The translations under genes were made by a program, and so were the position numbers. Below are positions 8,552 to 17,410 of a stretch of DNA of 64,000 nucleotides, piece by piece. The notes beneath the pieces were generated by a model that made no database searches, had not been told where the DNA came from, and saw only the letters and a list, made by a program, of their open reading frames with translations. Source of the DNA: Verrucomicrobiia bacterium (lineage in GTDB: Bacteria > Verrucomicrobiota > Verrucomicrobiia > Limisphaerales > Pedosphaeraceae); assembly GCA_036268055.1 (NCBI GenBank), contig DATAUW010000009.1, forward strand, positions 120,459-184,458, given 5' to 3'. Position 1 is the stretch's first letter, and every line of letters begins with the position of its first letter.

Positions 8552-9286
8552 ATGAAAATTAAACTGATCTGGCTCTGCGTCTTCATCGCGCTCAGTGCGA
8601 ACTCAATTTTCGCGGCCGACGCCACAAATAAAATCAAAGTGCTCCTCATCACGGGCGGCCATCCTTTCGAGCAGGAGCAATTTTTTAAAGTCTTCAAAGA
8701 CAATCCCGAGATCACCGTCACCATCGCGGAAAACTCGCGCACCAACGCGCCCGCTTACGAGCGCCGGGATATTTTGACTTACAATACGGTTGTCCTCTAC
8801 GACATGCCGAACGAGATCACGGACAAGCAGAAAGCTGGTTTTCTTTCGCTGTTCAAACGCGGCGTCGGGTTGGTCGTATTGCATCACGCCCTGGTCAGCT
8901 ATCAGCATTGGCCTGATTACGAACGAATCATCGGCGGGCACTATCCTGAAAGCGATGGCAAAAGTGGTGTTGTAACCACCGACGTCGGTTTTAAACATGG
9001 CGTCGAAGTGCCCATCGTCATCGTGGCGAAAGACCATCCGATCACCGAGGGCATGTCCGATTTCACCATCCTTGACGAAATTTATTGGGGCTTCCACGTC
9101 GGCGCAGATGTCACACCGTTGATCACCACGACCTTGCCCAAAAGTGGAAAGCCGCTGGGCTGGTATCGCACTGAAGGCAAATCGCGCATCGTCTATCTCC
9201 AACTCGGCCACGATCACACGGCCTATGACAACCCCAACTATCGCCAGCTTGTCGCTCGCAGCATCCGTTGGGTGTCGCGAAAATGA
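8552..9286 (+). CDS. Secreted ThuA-like domain protein
   Basis: The 244-residue product has a clear signal peptide (residues 1-21, cleaving after SIFAA). The mature part is a class I glutamine amidotransferase-like ThuA fold, shown by KVLLITGGHPFE at its start, VVLYDMPNEIT, GVGLVVLHHALVSY and the terminal RIVYLQLGHDHTAYDNPNYR. ThuA proteins cluster with sugar-oxidation genes, but their reaction is not established for most members. The gene is divergent from the lyase gene and converges on the isomerase gene with a ten-base gap. Confidence 0.85.
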   Translation: MKIKLIWLCVFIALSANSIFAADATNKIKVLLITGGHPFEQEQFFKVFKDNPEITVTIAENSRTNAPAYERRDILTYNTVVLYDMPNEITDKQKAGFLSLFKRGVGLVVLHHALVSYQHWPDYERIIGGHYPESDGKSGVVTTDVGFKHGVEVPIVIVAKDHPITEGMSDFTILDEIYWGFHVGADVTPLITTTLPKSGKPLGWYRTEGKSRIVYLQLGHDHTAYDNPNYRQLVARSIRWVSRK

Positions 9287-9296
9287 CATAACGCGG

Positions 9297-10211
9297 TTAC
9301 ACGGTGGGGCTGTTCAATCCTGGGAACGCGCTCGCCTGCGAGACCACGGCATTTGAAACGGCAACTCTGTCCTGATTCCCAAACCAGGTTTGCGTCCGCA
9401 TATAAGTCAACGCCTCGCGCAAATCCGGCAAATACGCGTGCCACATTTTTTCCCACTCCAGCGAAACCGCTCCTTGGAAATTTTCGCGCCGAAGCAAAGC
9501 CATGATCTCCGCGATGGGAACCTGCCCCGCGCCCGGAAGCACGTAAGTAAACGCGTGCCGCTCGGATGGCTGGTCTATGCTGTCTTTGAAATGCACATGC
9601 TTCACCAGAGCGCACAGCATCAGCCACGATTGCGCCGGTGATTCATTCGCCAGCCGCCAGGTATGATGCGAATCCCAGATGACGCCCAGCGGCTCATCCA
9701 ACCCGGCGGACAATCGCACGCAGGGCGGCGAACTCGAAAACGCATCGTGAGTTTCTAGTAGGATTTCGGTGCGCCAATTTTGCTTCCGCTTTTCTTCCCG
9801 CCACCAATTTACATTGCCCGCCGCCTCGGCATAATCCGCTTCGATCAATGGCTTCCCAAACGTGCCTCCGCCAAAAACTCGCACGTAAGGTATGTTCCAT
9901 TTTTCCGCCCAATCGCAGAACGACAAGAACATCGCCCGATCCAATTTCGACGCGCCAATCAATTTGAAATCCGAACCCGCAACGACAATACGCCCGCGAA
10001 ATGTCTTGAGCAACCGGTTCGCCGCTTCCGGCGATAACTTTTCCTCCTCGGCATAGCGCGGAAAATCCGTCCGCCTTTCGAGCGCGCGCACTTCAATTTC
10101 ACTGACGCCGAACTCCGCCGCCAGCCTCGCCACTTGAGGCAATGAAAGTTCAGGGCAACCCAGCGTCGAGAATCCCCAACGCAGGTCACCGCCTTCACGT
10201 GGAACGATCAT
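9297..10211 (-). CDS. Sugar isomerase/epimerase, xylose-isomerase-like TIM barrel
   Basis: This 304-residue protein has the AP_endonuc_2 / xylose-isomerase-like barrel. The four expected metal ligands are visible: E153 (LLETHDAF), D180 (IWDSHHTW), H207 (VKHVHFKD) and E252 (SLEWEKMW). It should isomerise or epimerise a sugar or sugar acid. Its ATG lies inside the end of the dehydrogenase gene (17-base overlap), so the two are translationally coupled and probably act in one pathway. Substrate cannot be read from sequence. The last ~30 residues after TQTWFG look like an unconserved tail. Confidence 0.85.
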   Translation of the reverse strand: MIVPREGGDLRWGFSTLGCPELSLPQVARLAAEFGVSEIEVRALERRTDFPRYAEEEKLSPEAANRLLKTFRGRIVVAGSDFKLIGASKLDRAMFLSFCDWAEKWNIPYVRVFGGGTFGKPLIEADYAEAAGNVNWWREEKRKQNWRTEILLETHDAFSSSPPCVRLSAGLDEPLGVIWDSHHTWRLANESPAQSWLMLCALVKHVHFKDSIDQPSERHAFTYVLPGAGQVPIAEIMALLRRENFQGAVSLEWEKMWHAYLPDLREALTYMRTQTWFGNQDRVAVSNAVVSQASAFPGLNSPTV

Positions 10212-11208
10212 ACACCTCCAAATTGACGACTGCCTCCATCGGCTTGCCTCGCAAATATGCCTCCAGATTTTTGAGCGCGAGTTTTCCGGAATCGCAACGA
10301 CGTTCTTTGGTGGGACCGCCCAAATGCGGCATGAGCGTCACATTCGCAAGACCGCGCAAGGCCGAATCCTGCGCCAACGGCTCCGATTCAAAAACATCCA
10401 GGGCGATCTGCAATTTGCCTTCGCGCGCGACCTTGAGCAGCGCGCCTTCATCCACCAATTCTCCGCGCCCCATGTTCACGAACACTCCCCCAGCCGGAAT
10501 CTTGCGCAGCAACGCTTCGGTTACGATGTGATGATTCTCCGGGATCGCCGCAGCCAATTCGATGACAACATCTGACGTCGCAAAAAGTTCTTCCAGGCAA
10601 TGAACGCGTTCAACCCCGCAATCCGAAAATAGATGATCCGGCACATGTGGAGAAAATGATCGAATAGTTTGCGTAAACGGGCGCAGCATTGACGCCAGCA
10701 CCTGACTAATGGCACCGAATCCGTGAATGCCCACCCGCCGTCCGAGCAAACTATGAGTAACGGTTTCATTGTTTTTCCATGCGCCCTCGCGGTGCATCGC
10801 AACGCTCCAAGAAGAAGCTCGCCGCAACGCCATCAGGATCAGCATCAACGTGCCTTCGGCGACCGTCGCGCTGATGGAACTTCCCCAATTTGTCACTAGC
10901 AATCCGCGCGTGATCAATTCCCGGGGCACGAGTTTTCGGACCGTCCCGGCAGTATGGCAAACATAGCGCAATCCGCCCGGCTGCCCCACGCGCAAATCGC
11001 CGAGTAACGGCGGCGTCTTCCAGCCTGAAATCAAAATATCCGGCGGTGATTCGCGCCACAGCCGGTTCCAATCCTCCGGCTGCGACGGTGGCATGACGAG
11101 ACGCGTTGGACGGGAAAGTAATCCCTGCAAATCCTCCCAGAGATGTCCGGGAAAGAAATCTTCGACCTCCATTTCAGTCAAGGCAATGATGGATCGTGGG
11201 CTCGACAC
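10195..11208 (-). CDS. D-isomer-specific 2-hydroxyacid dehydrogenase
   Basis: The 337-residue product has the NAD-binding GIHGFG (residues 160-165) of the Rossmann domain, the MGRGELVDEGAL signature, DVFESEPL with its catalytic-dyad glutamate, and PHLGG with the catalytic histidine. It probably oxidises or reduces a sugar-derived 2-hydroxy acid with NAD(P). It is coupled by overlap to the isomerase gene downstream and is divergent from the lacI-type gene across ~220 bases, an arrangement typical of local regulation. Confidence 0.88.
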   Translation of the reverse strand: MSSPRSIIALTEMEVEDFFPGHLWEDLQGLLSRPTRLVMPPSQPEDWNRLWRESPPDILISGWKTPPLLGDLRVGQPGGLRYVCHTAGTVRKLVPRELITRGLLVTNWGSSISATVAEGTLMLILMALRRASSWSVAMHREGAWKNNETVTHSLLGRRVGIHGFGAISQVLASMLRPFTQTIRSFSPHVPDHLFSDCGVERVHCLEELFATSDVVIELAAAIPENHHIVTEALLRKIPAGGVFVNMGRGELVDEGALLKVAREGKLQIALDVFESEPLAQDSALRGLANVTLMPHLGGPTKERRCDSGKLALKNLEAYLRGKPMEAVVNLEVYDRST

Positions 11209-11220
11209 GCTACACTTATA

Positions 11221-11267
11221 ATTATTAATAACGCATTCGTTGACAAGCTAAAAACACTATTATTAAT
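11221..11267. promoter_or_regulatory. AT-rich intergenic direct repeats, possible LacI-family operators or promoters
   Basis: ATTATTAAT occurs at 11221-11229 and again at 11259-11267, 38 bases apart, in a very AT-rich stretch between the divergent dehydrogenase and LacI-type genes. A TTGACA lies at 11240-11245 on the plus strand with only a poorly spaced -10. The repeats could bind the adjacent regulator or simply be promoter A/T tracts. Confidence 0.3.
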
Positions 11268-11428
11268 GATTTCTTCCGGCAATTAGCCAGAACTTGCCTT
11301 TTAGACCGGCATTCCAAGCACCTCCGATCGCATAATGAGTGAGTATGTTATACCATGGCGGGCGGCTGCCCTTCGCTCGGCAATTCTTTGCTTCCAGATG
11401 CGTGGCTGATTGGTTATTAGTAGGAACA

Positions 11429-12463
11429 ATGAAAAACCGCAGCATCTCGCAACAGCGCATTGCCAGTGATTTGGGCGTTTCCCAGGCGCTCGTTTCACTC
11501 GTGCTGAACGGCAAACGCGAAAACATCAGCGAAGAATCCTACAAGCGCATCTGGGATTACGCGATCAAGATGGGTTACCGCCCCAAAGGCATGCAGATGG
11601 GTGAGAATTCCACCGGCGTGGCGAGCGTGGGATTTATCTTGCGCGCCGGACTGCGGCTTTATACTCAATCCAATTTTTTCAGCCACGTGCAACACGGCTT
11701 GCACACCGCTTTGCAGGAACGCGGACTCAATACCGTCTATCTCGGCGCGGAGGACGATCTCGATGAGGCCGCGCTCAAACGAAAACTTCGTCGCGGCGAT
11801 CTCTATGGCGTCGTCGTCCTCGGCCAGGTTGATTTGCGGTTCTTGAACACGATCAAAAAAACCCACCAGCGCGTTGTGAGTGTTTCGGCGAGCTATCCCG
11901 GCCTTTGCCAATCAGTTTTGCCGAACGAGGCGCAATCAGCGGAATTGATCGTCTCGCACCTCGCGGATTTGGGCCATAAACATTTCGCGTGGCTGGGCGG
12001 CAATAAATTATTGAAGCAAAATCTGGCGCGCCGCACCGCCCTCGAAGATGCGCTTCGCTTGCGCGGCTTGACGCTTGCGCCCGAGAATACTTTCGATGTC
12101 ACCGGCGGCGATCGCGTGGATGGGCGCAAAGCCGCCGCCGCCATTTTAGAACGCAAGCAGCGCAAAAATTTCCCGACCGCCTGGGTTTCACTCAATGCTC
12201 TGATGGCCCGCGGCGCGATTAATTTTCTCACGCGCGAAGGCTGGCGCATCCCGGAGCAACTGAGCATCGTTGCCGTGGATGCCACCCGCGTGTGCGTTGA
12301 AGAACATCCCGAAATCACCGGCGCGAATGCCGACTCCGAAAAAATGGGCATGAAAGCGGCGGAACTTTTGTTGCAGATGACCGGCACGCAGGACGAAAGC
12401 CTGGCCGATGTCATCATGCCCTCGCGCCTTACCGTTCGCGAGTCATCCGGCAAAGCGCCTTGA
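11429..12463 (+). CDS. LacI-family transcriptional regulator
   Basis: The 344-residue product starts with a LacI-type helix-turn-helix (SISQQRIASDLGVSQALVSL, residues ~4-23) and the hinge region. A periplasmic-binding-protein-like effector domain follows (GVASVGFILR... to IVAVDATRVCVEEHPEITG). The ATG at 11429 is preferred because AGGA stands just upstream and the DNA-binding motif begins immediately after it; a frame open from 11339 adds a leader that does not look like protein. It lies 43 bases before the symporter gene on the same strand and is divergent from the dehydrogenase/isomerase pair, so it probably controls this carbohydrate locus. Confidence 0.88.
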   Translation: MKNRSISQQRIASDLGVSQALVSLVLNGKRENISEESYKRIWDYAIKMGYRPKGMQMGENSTGVASVGFILRAGLRLYTQSNFFSHVQHGLHTALQERGLNTVYLGAEDDLDEAALKRKLRRGDLYGVVVLGQVDLRFLNTIKKTHQRVVSVSASYPGLCQSVLPNEAQSAELIVSHLADLGHKHFAWLGGNKLLKQNLARRTALEDALRLRGLTLAPENTFDVTGGDRVDGRKAAAAILERKQRKNFPTAWVSLNALMARGAINFLTREGWRIPEQLSIVAVDATRVCVEEHPEITGANADSEKMGMKAAELLLQMTGTQDESLADVIMPSRLTVRESSGKAP

Positions 12464-12506
12464 CCGGTTCGCAGTCGCGACGCCGCCGCAAATTAAAACT
12501 GCGATT

Positions 12507-14273
12507 ATGCTTTCGCGCTACGATTACGCCGTCATCGCATTTTACTTTCTATTCATGCTGGTGATCGGATGGGTCTGCCGGCGGTTCATCTCCAACACCA
12601 GCGATTATTTTCGCGGCGGCGGCAAGGTCCTGTGGTGGATGGTTGGCAGTTCGGCCTTCATGCTTTCGTTCAGCGCCTGGACCTTCACCGGCGCGGCGAG
12701 CAAGGCTTACCAGGATGGCTTCATCATCGTGACGATCTATGTCGGCAACGCCATCGGTTTTCTTTTTAACTATCTCGTTTTTGCCGCGAGATTTCGGCAA
12801 ATGCGCGTGATCACGGCGATGCAAGCCGTCCGCAAGCGATTCGGCCCCGCTAACGAACAGTTTTTTACCTGGCTGCAAATTCCACTGGGCATTCTTTACG
12901 CCGGGATTTGGTTGATGGGCTTATCGGTTTTTATTTCCGCCGTATTTAATCAAAGTCTTGCGGCGACGATTGCTGTCACCGGTGTCGTCGTATTAATTAT
13001 CGCAGTGCTTGGCGGCTCGTGGGCAGTGGTCGCGGGAGATTTCATCCAAATGTTAATCCTGATGCCCGTCACAATCATCGCGGCCGTTTTTGCCATCGCA
13101 CAAGTTGGTGGTGTCGGCGCCTTCTTTCAAAAATTGCCACGTCATCATCTGATGATCACCGAGGGCGCGCGCAGTGAGATTCTTTATCTTTGGATCATCG
13201 CGATTCTTATCAAGCAATTCATTGTGACAAATACCCTCCTGGAATCTTCCCGCTATCTCAGCGTGAAAGATACCCGCAACGCCCGCATGGCGGCGCTGCT
13301 TGGGACGGCGCTGTTTCTGATCGGCCCGCTCGTGTGGTTCATTCCGCCGATGGTCGCCGCCATCACGCATCCCGATTTGCACGCCATGTTTCCGCGTCTG
13401 CCCAATCCCTCGGAGGGTTCCTACATCGCCGCCTGTTTCGACTTTATGCCCGCCGGCATGATCGGTTTGCTTATCAGCGGAATTTTCGCGGCCACAATGT
13501 CGGCGATGGATGGCGGCCTGAATCGCAATGCCGGTTTTTTTGTTAAAAACTTTTATCAGATCGTCCTGCGCCCGGACGCGAAAGAAACCGAATTGCTTTT
13601 CGCCGCAAAAATCACGACCGCGGTTTTTGGTGTTCTAGTTATCTTTGCAGCGTCGGCATTCAGCAATTTGCAAGGCACAAATCTTTTTAGTTTGATGCAA
13701 AATTTTGGCGGCTGGGTGGCGATCCCTTATTCGATGCCGCTGGTCTGGGGAATATTAATCAAACGCGCGCCTTCGTGGGCGGGTTGGAGCACAGTCCTGA
13801 TTGGGTTTTCCACATCGCTGGCCGGCCAATATTTTTTCAATGCGGATTGGGTGCAGCATACGTTTCATTGGAGCGCACTTACTAAGCGCGAAACCAGTGA
13901 CTGGTCTTACTTGATTGGCGCGCTGCTAAATGTGCTCGTCTGTTCGATTTGGTTTTTGGGCAGTTGCGCCTTCGCAAAGTCCCGTCCGGTTGAAGAACAA
14001 AAACGCGTCGAAGAATTTTTTATCACGATGAAGACGCCCGTTCACTTTGAGCAGGAAGGCGGCGTGGCCAGTGACCGGCAGCAATGTCGCACGCTGGGCA
14101 TGCTCTGTTTGATTTATGGAAGCTTTCTTGCGTTGATGCTCGCAATTCCGAATTCGCTGGCTGGACGCCTGGGCATCGCCTTCTGCGTCGCGTGCATGCT
14201 GGTTCCGGGAGGAATCCTCTATTTTAATTCCGCGAAGCAAACAGCTTTGAATGCCGCAGAGGCATCCAAATAA
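12507..14273 (+). CDS. Sodium:solute symporter (SSS family)
   Basis: The 588-residue integral membrane protein has about 13-14 hydrophobic helices. SSS features are visible: the N-terminal YFRGGGKVLWWMVGSSAFM, followed by SFSAWTFTGAASKAYQDG, and the GLLISGIFAATMSAMDGGLN segment containing the conserved sodium-site serine/threonine region. It should import a sugar, sugar acid or other small solute with sodium. Start ATG 12507 gives the first membrane helix directly. It follows the LacI-type gene and shares a terminator region with the convergent fucosidase gene. Substrate is probably a breakdown product of the polysaccharide attacked by the neighbouring enzymes (inference). Confidence 0.88.
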   Translation: MLSRYDYAVIAFYFLFMLVIGWVCRRFISNTSDYFRGGGKVLWWMVGSSAFMLSFSAWTFTGAASKAYQDGFIIVTIYVGNAIGFLFNYLVFAARFRQMRVITAMQAVRKRFGPANEQFFTWLQIPLGILYAGIWLMGLSVFISAVFNQSLAATIAVTGVVVLIIAVLGGSWAVVAGDFIQMLILMPVTIIAAVFAIAQVGGVGAFFQKLPRHHLMITEGARSEILYLWIIAILIKQFIVTNTLLESSRYLSVKDTRNARMAALLGTALFLIGPLVWFIPPMVAAITHPDLHAMFPRLPNPSEGSYIAACFDFMPAGMIGLLISGIFAATMSAMDGGLNRNAGFFVKNFYQIVLRPDAKETELLFAAKITTAVFGVLVIFAASAFSNLQGTNLFSLMQNFGGWVAIPYSMPLVWGILIKRAPSWAGWSTVLIGFSTSLAGQYFFNADWVQHTFHWSALTKRETSDWSYLIGALLNVLVCSIWFLGSCAFAKSRPVEEQKRVEEFFITMKTPVHFEQEGGVASDRQQCRTLGMLCLIYGSFLALMLAIPNSLAGRLGIAFCVACMLVPGGILYFNSAKQTALNAAEASK

Positions 14274-14315
14274 AAAAGCGCAGGGAACTCGATTGCTTCG
14301 TGAAATTCCCCGCGC
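14272..14315 (-). terminator. Intrinsic terminator for the fucosidase gene
   Basis: GCGCAGGGAA (14278-14287) pairs with TTCCCCGCGC (14306-14315), nine of ten positions complementary, around an 18-base loop. Read on the minus strand, the stem is followed at once by TTTTTT and more T-rich sequence, an excellent rho-independent signal located just after the fucosidase stop at 14334. On the plus strand only a weak T-tract follows, so action on the symporter transcript is less certain. Confidence 0.65.
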
Positions 14316-14333
14316 CTTATAATCTTTGTTGGA

Positions 14334-15773
14334 CTATTTTTTATCCGATGCAGCAGCCAGTTCACCCTTCACATTCACGCAAACGACCGAGGCGATGGCA
14401 TCCGGCGCATGATCGGGTAGATCAATGCTCACACCATTTTCAGTTTGCTGAAAATGCAGGCGATGAGATGGATCGGCAAGCAGATACGCTTTGCTGACCT
14501 TGCCTTTGATCGCGGGCAGATCGAAGTGACCCGCGGGCCATTTGAAGATTTCCACGTAGAGTTTGCCGGGATGGTTGAAAAGAATGCCATGCTTGCCCGG
14601 CTTCGTAGTGCAACGCCAATCCCAAGCTGATTCAAATTTCGGATTGCCCTTGGCATCTTTGTCCGTTGCGCTAAACGTGCCCGCTTCCGCTCCAAAGATT
14701 GTCGGGCTGGTCCCGTAAATGGCGGAGCCATTGACCCGCATCCATGCGCCGATTTCTTTTAGGCGCTCTACCGACGGCGCGGGAATTTCGCCTTCGCTGG
14801 TCGGGCCGACGTTCAACAAATAATTCCCGCCCTTGCTGGCGATGTCGCACAAATTACGCAGCAGCGTCTCCGTGGATTTCCATTTGTCATCGTCGCGCTT
14901 GAAGCCCCACGTGTCATTCATTGTCATGCAGGTTTCCCAATCGCGGCCGGGGTAACCCTGTGGCGGAATGCGTTGCTCGGGAGTTTCGGTGTCGCCCTTG
15001 AAACCACCGCCCAGGCGATTATTCATGATGATATTCGGACGCAGTTGCTCGACGGTATCGTAAAGCTTTTGCGCGCGCTCTTTGTTCATGTCAATCGGCG
15101 TGTCCCACCAAAGCACCGCAGGAAACTTGCCGTAATTCGATAAAATCTCGCGCACCTGCGGCACGGCCACCTTGTCAATGTAATCGTCCATATCATGCTT
15201 CTGCGCGGGATCCCATTTACCGCCCGAAGCCGAACCGCCGTTATTCCAGTCCTGTGCCTGCGAATAATAAAACCCGAGTTTGATGCCTTCCCGGCGGCAC
15301 GCCGCCGCAAGCTCTTTCAACGGATCGCGCTTGAACGGCGTCGCCTTCACGATGTTCCAATCGCTCGCCTTGGAATCGAACATGGCGAACCCGTCGTGAT
15401 GTTTGCTGGTGATGACTATATACTTCTGACCGGCATCCTTTGCGATCTTCACCCATTTTTCAGCGTCGAATTTTTCAGGATCAAATTGTTTGGCGTATTC
15501 CTGGTATTCCGCCATTGGAATTTTCCCATGATTCATGATCCACTCGCCGATACCCTTGACCGGTTGATCGTGATAAAATCCGGCGGGCACAGAATAAACG
15601 CCCCAGTGAATGAACATGCCGAATTTCGCCTCGCGCCACCACTCCATGCGCGCGTCGCGTTGCGCCTTGGTTTCGACTTTATCAGTTTGCTGCGCGTGGG
15701 CGGGCAGGATCGCCATCGCCATCGAAAGCAGCAATGCCCCTGCAAATGGTTTGCCGAATTTGGATCGTTTCAT
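14334..15773 (-). CDS. Secreted alpha-L-fucosidase (GH29)
   Basis: This 479-residue protein has a signal peptide (residues 1-27, ending PAHAQ). The barrel shows GH29 hallmarks: FGMFIHWGVYSVP (51-63), SKHHDGFAMFDS (123-134) with the substrate-binding histidines, and AVLWWDTP with D224 as the expected nucleophile. A C-terminal beta domain follows. It removes alpha-linked fucose from glycans and is periplasmic or secreted. ATG 15773 is chosen because the signal peptide begins there; a frame open from 15917 adds a non-signal leader. With GH79 and the lyase it suggests use of a fucose- and uronate-containing polysaccharide. Confidence 0.9.
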   Translation of the reverse strand: MKRSKFGKPFAGALLLSMAMAILPAHAQQTDKVETKAQRDARMEWWREAKFGMFIHWGVYSVPAGFYHDQPVKGIGEWIMNHGKIPMAEYQEYAKQFDPEKFDAEKWVKIAKDAGQKYIVITSKHHDGFAMFDSKASDWNIVKATPFKRDPLKELAAACRREGIKLGFYYSQAQDWNNGGSASGGKWDPAQKHDMDDYIDKVAVPQVREILSNYGKFPAVLWWDTPIDMNKERAQKLYDTVEQLRPNIIMNNRLGGGFKGDTETPEQRIPPQGYPGRDWETCMTMNDTWGFKRDDDKWKSTETLLRNLCDIASKGGNYLLNVGPTSEGEIPAPSVERLKEIGAWMRVNGSAIYGTSPTIFGAEAGTFSATDKDAKGNPKFESAWDWRCTTKPGKHGILFNHPGKLYVEIFKWPAGHFDLPAIKGKVSKAYLLADPSHRLHFQQTENGVSIDLPDHAPDAIASVVCVNVKGELAAASDKK

Positions 15774-15941
15774 GATTTTAAAGCTGGTCGCTACGATGTT
15801 GTTATTGGTGATTCGAGGCGATGCTACCTCTGCATGCACGCCGGGTTCAAGCCGCAGCTTCAAAGGAAAGGAAAATTCTAAAAATGATTTCAACACGATT
15901 CCCCTTCCCCCAATCAAACTGATTGCCGATAAAATTCGCCC

Positions 15942-17390
15942 ATGAGCCCGGCGCCCATAATACTTTGGTTCCGCATTGATCTGCGCCTTGCGGATAATCC
16001 TGCATTATGCGCCGCGCTTTCGACCGGTGCTCCGGTCATTCCCGTTTTCATTTTTTCACCCGAGGAGGAAGCGCCATGGCAGCCGGGCGCGGCCTCACGC
16101 TGGTGGCTGCATCAATTACTTCTTGAACTGCAAACAAATTTGGAACGTGCCGGAGCAAAGCTAATCATTCGGCGCGGCCCAACGCTTGCGGCTTTACGAG
16201 AACTTATTGAACAAACCGGAGTCCGAACGATTTTCTGGAATCGCCGCTACGAACCCGCCATTATTTCTAGAGATAAAAAAATTCATGACGCCCTCGCGAG
16301 CACCGGAATAAAAGTAGAAAGTTTTAGTGCAGCTCTATTGCATGAGCCGGGCACGGTCTTGAATCAAAGCGGCAAACCTTTTCAAGTTTTCACCCCGTTC
16401 TGGCGTCATTGTTTGAAACTTTCCGATCCCGCCACACCATTGCCCGCGCCCAAAACTATCCACGCACCAAAAAAATGGCCCGCCACGCTCACCCTAAATG
16501 CTCTCGAACTTGAACCTAAAATTCCATGGGCCAAAGGCTTTCGCAACGAATGGACTCCCGGCGAAACCGGTGCACAATCTCAATTACAGAAATTCCTTCA
16601 CGACGCTTTCCCCGATTATTCAACCGCGCGCAATCGCCCGGATCGCCGTGGCACGTCGCGCCTTTCGCCCCATCTTCATTTCGGCGAGATCAGCCCGCGT
16701 CAAGTCTGGCACGCAATCCGTCGTGATGCCGAAAAGAAATCATTGGCCGTCTCTGCATGGCGTGAGAGCCAATTTCTCACGGAACTCGGCTGGCGTGAGT
16801 TCGCGCATCAGCTTCTGATTCATTTTCCACAAGCTCCCACCAAACCTTTGCGTCCGAACTTTGCGAAATTCCCTTGGCGTGTGGATGCGGAATTTCTGCA
16901 AGCGTGGCAGCGCGGCAAAACCGGTTACCCCATCGTGGATGCCGGCATGCGCGAACTCTGGGCGACTGGCTGGATGCATAATCGAGTTCGCATGATTGCC
17001 GGCTCTTTTCTCGTGAAAGATTTATTACTCTCGTGGCAAGAGGGCGCGAACTGGTTTTGGGACACACTGGTGGATGCGGATCTCGCGCAAAACACTTTAG
17101 GCTGGCAATGGATTGCCGGTTGTGGAGCGGATGCCGCACCCTATTTTCGGATCTTCAACCCGATCACGCAGGGCGAGAAGTTTGACCCGCAAGGCGACTA
17201 TGTTCGACGCTGGTGCCCGGAATTGACGCGATTGCCCGGCAAGTGGCTTCATCAACCGTGGCGCGCACCGGCAAAAATACTCTCGCAAGCAGGCGTCGAA
17301 CTTGGCCGCGATTATCCTGAACCCATCGTCAGCCACGCAATCGCTCGCGAAGTCGCGCTTGCCGCTTTCGCCAAAATCAAAAACGGTTAA
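15942..17390 (+). CDS. phrB: Deoxyribodipyrimidine photolyase
   Basis: The 482-residue product matches class I CPD photolyases/cryptochromes. The N-terminal Rossmann domain (ILWFRIDLRLADNPAL) binds the antenna chromophore. The C-terminal FAD domain carries TSRLSPHLHFGEISPRQVWH, WREF, GWMHNRVRMI and DADLAQNTLGWQWIAGCGAD. It repairs UV cyclobutane dimers with blue light. Length and motifs are complete. It is followed after 20 bases by an unassigned gene on the same strand. Confidence 0.92.
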   Translation: MSPAPIILWFRIDLRLADNPALCAALSTGAPVIPVFIFSPEEEAPWQPGAASRWWLHQLLLELQTNLERAGAKLIIRRGPTLAALRELIEQTGVRTIFWNRRYEPAIISRDKKIHDALASTGIKVESFSAALLHEPGTVLNQSGKPFQVFTPFWRHCLKLSDPATPLPAPKTIHAPKKWPATLTLNALELEPKIPWAKGFRNEWTPGETGAQSQLQKFLHDAFPDYSTARNRPDRRGTSRLSPHLHFGEISPRQVWHAIRRDAEKKSLAVSAWRESQFLTELGWREFAHQLLIHFPQAPTKPLRPNFAKFPWRVDAEFLQAWQRGKTGYPIVDAGMRELWATGWMHNRVRMIAGSFLVKDLLLSWQEGANWFWDTLVDADLAQNTLGWQWIAGCGADAAPYFRIFNPITQGEKFDPQGDYVRRWCPELTRLPGKWLHQPWRAPAKILSQAGVELGRDYPEPIVSHAIAREVALAAFAKIKNG

Positions 17391-17410
17391 TTGCTTCGCC
17401 CAGGAATATC

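Noticed and set aside
11240..11266. TTGACA as a promoter for the LacI-type gene
   Set aside because: The nearest usable -10 (TATTAA) is only 15 bases away and the leader would be about 155 bases; kept only within the low-confidence regulatory region.
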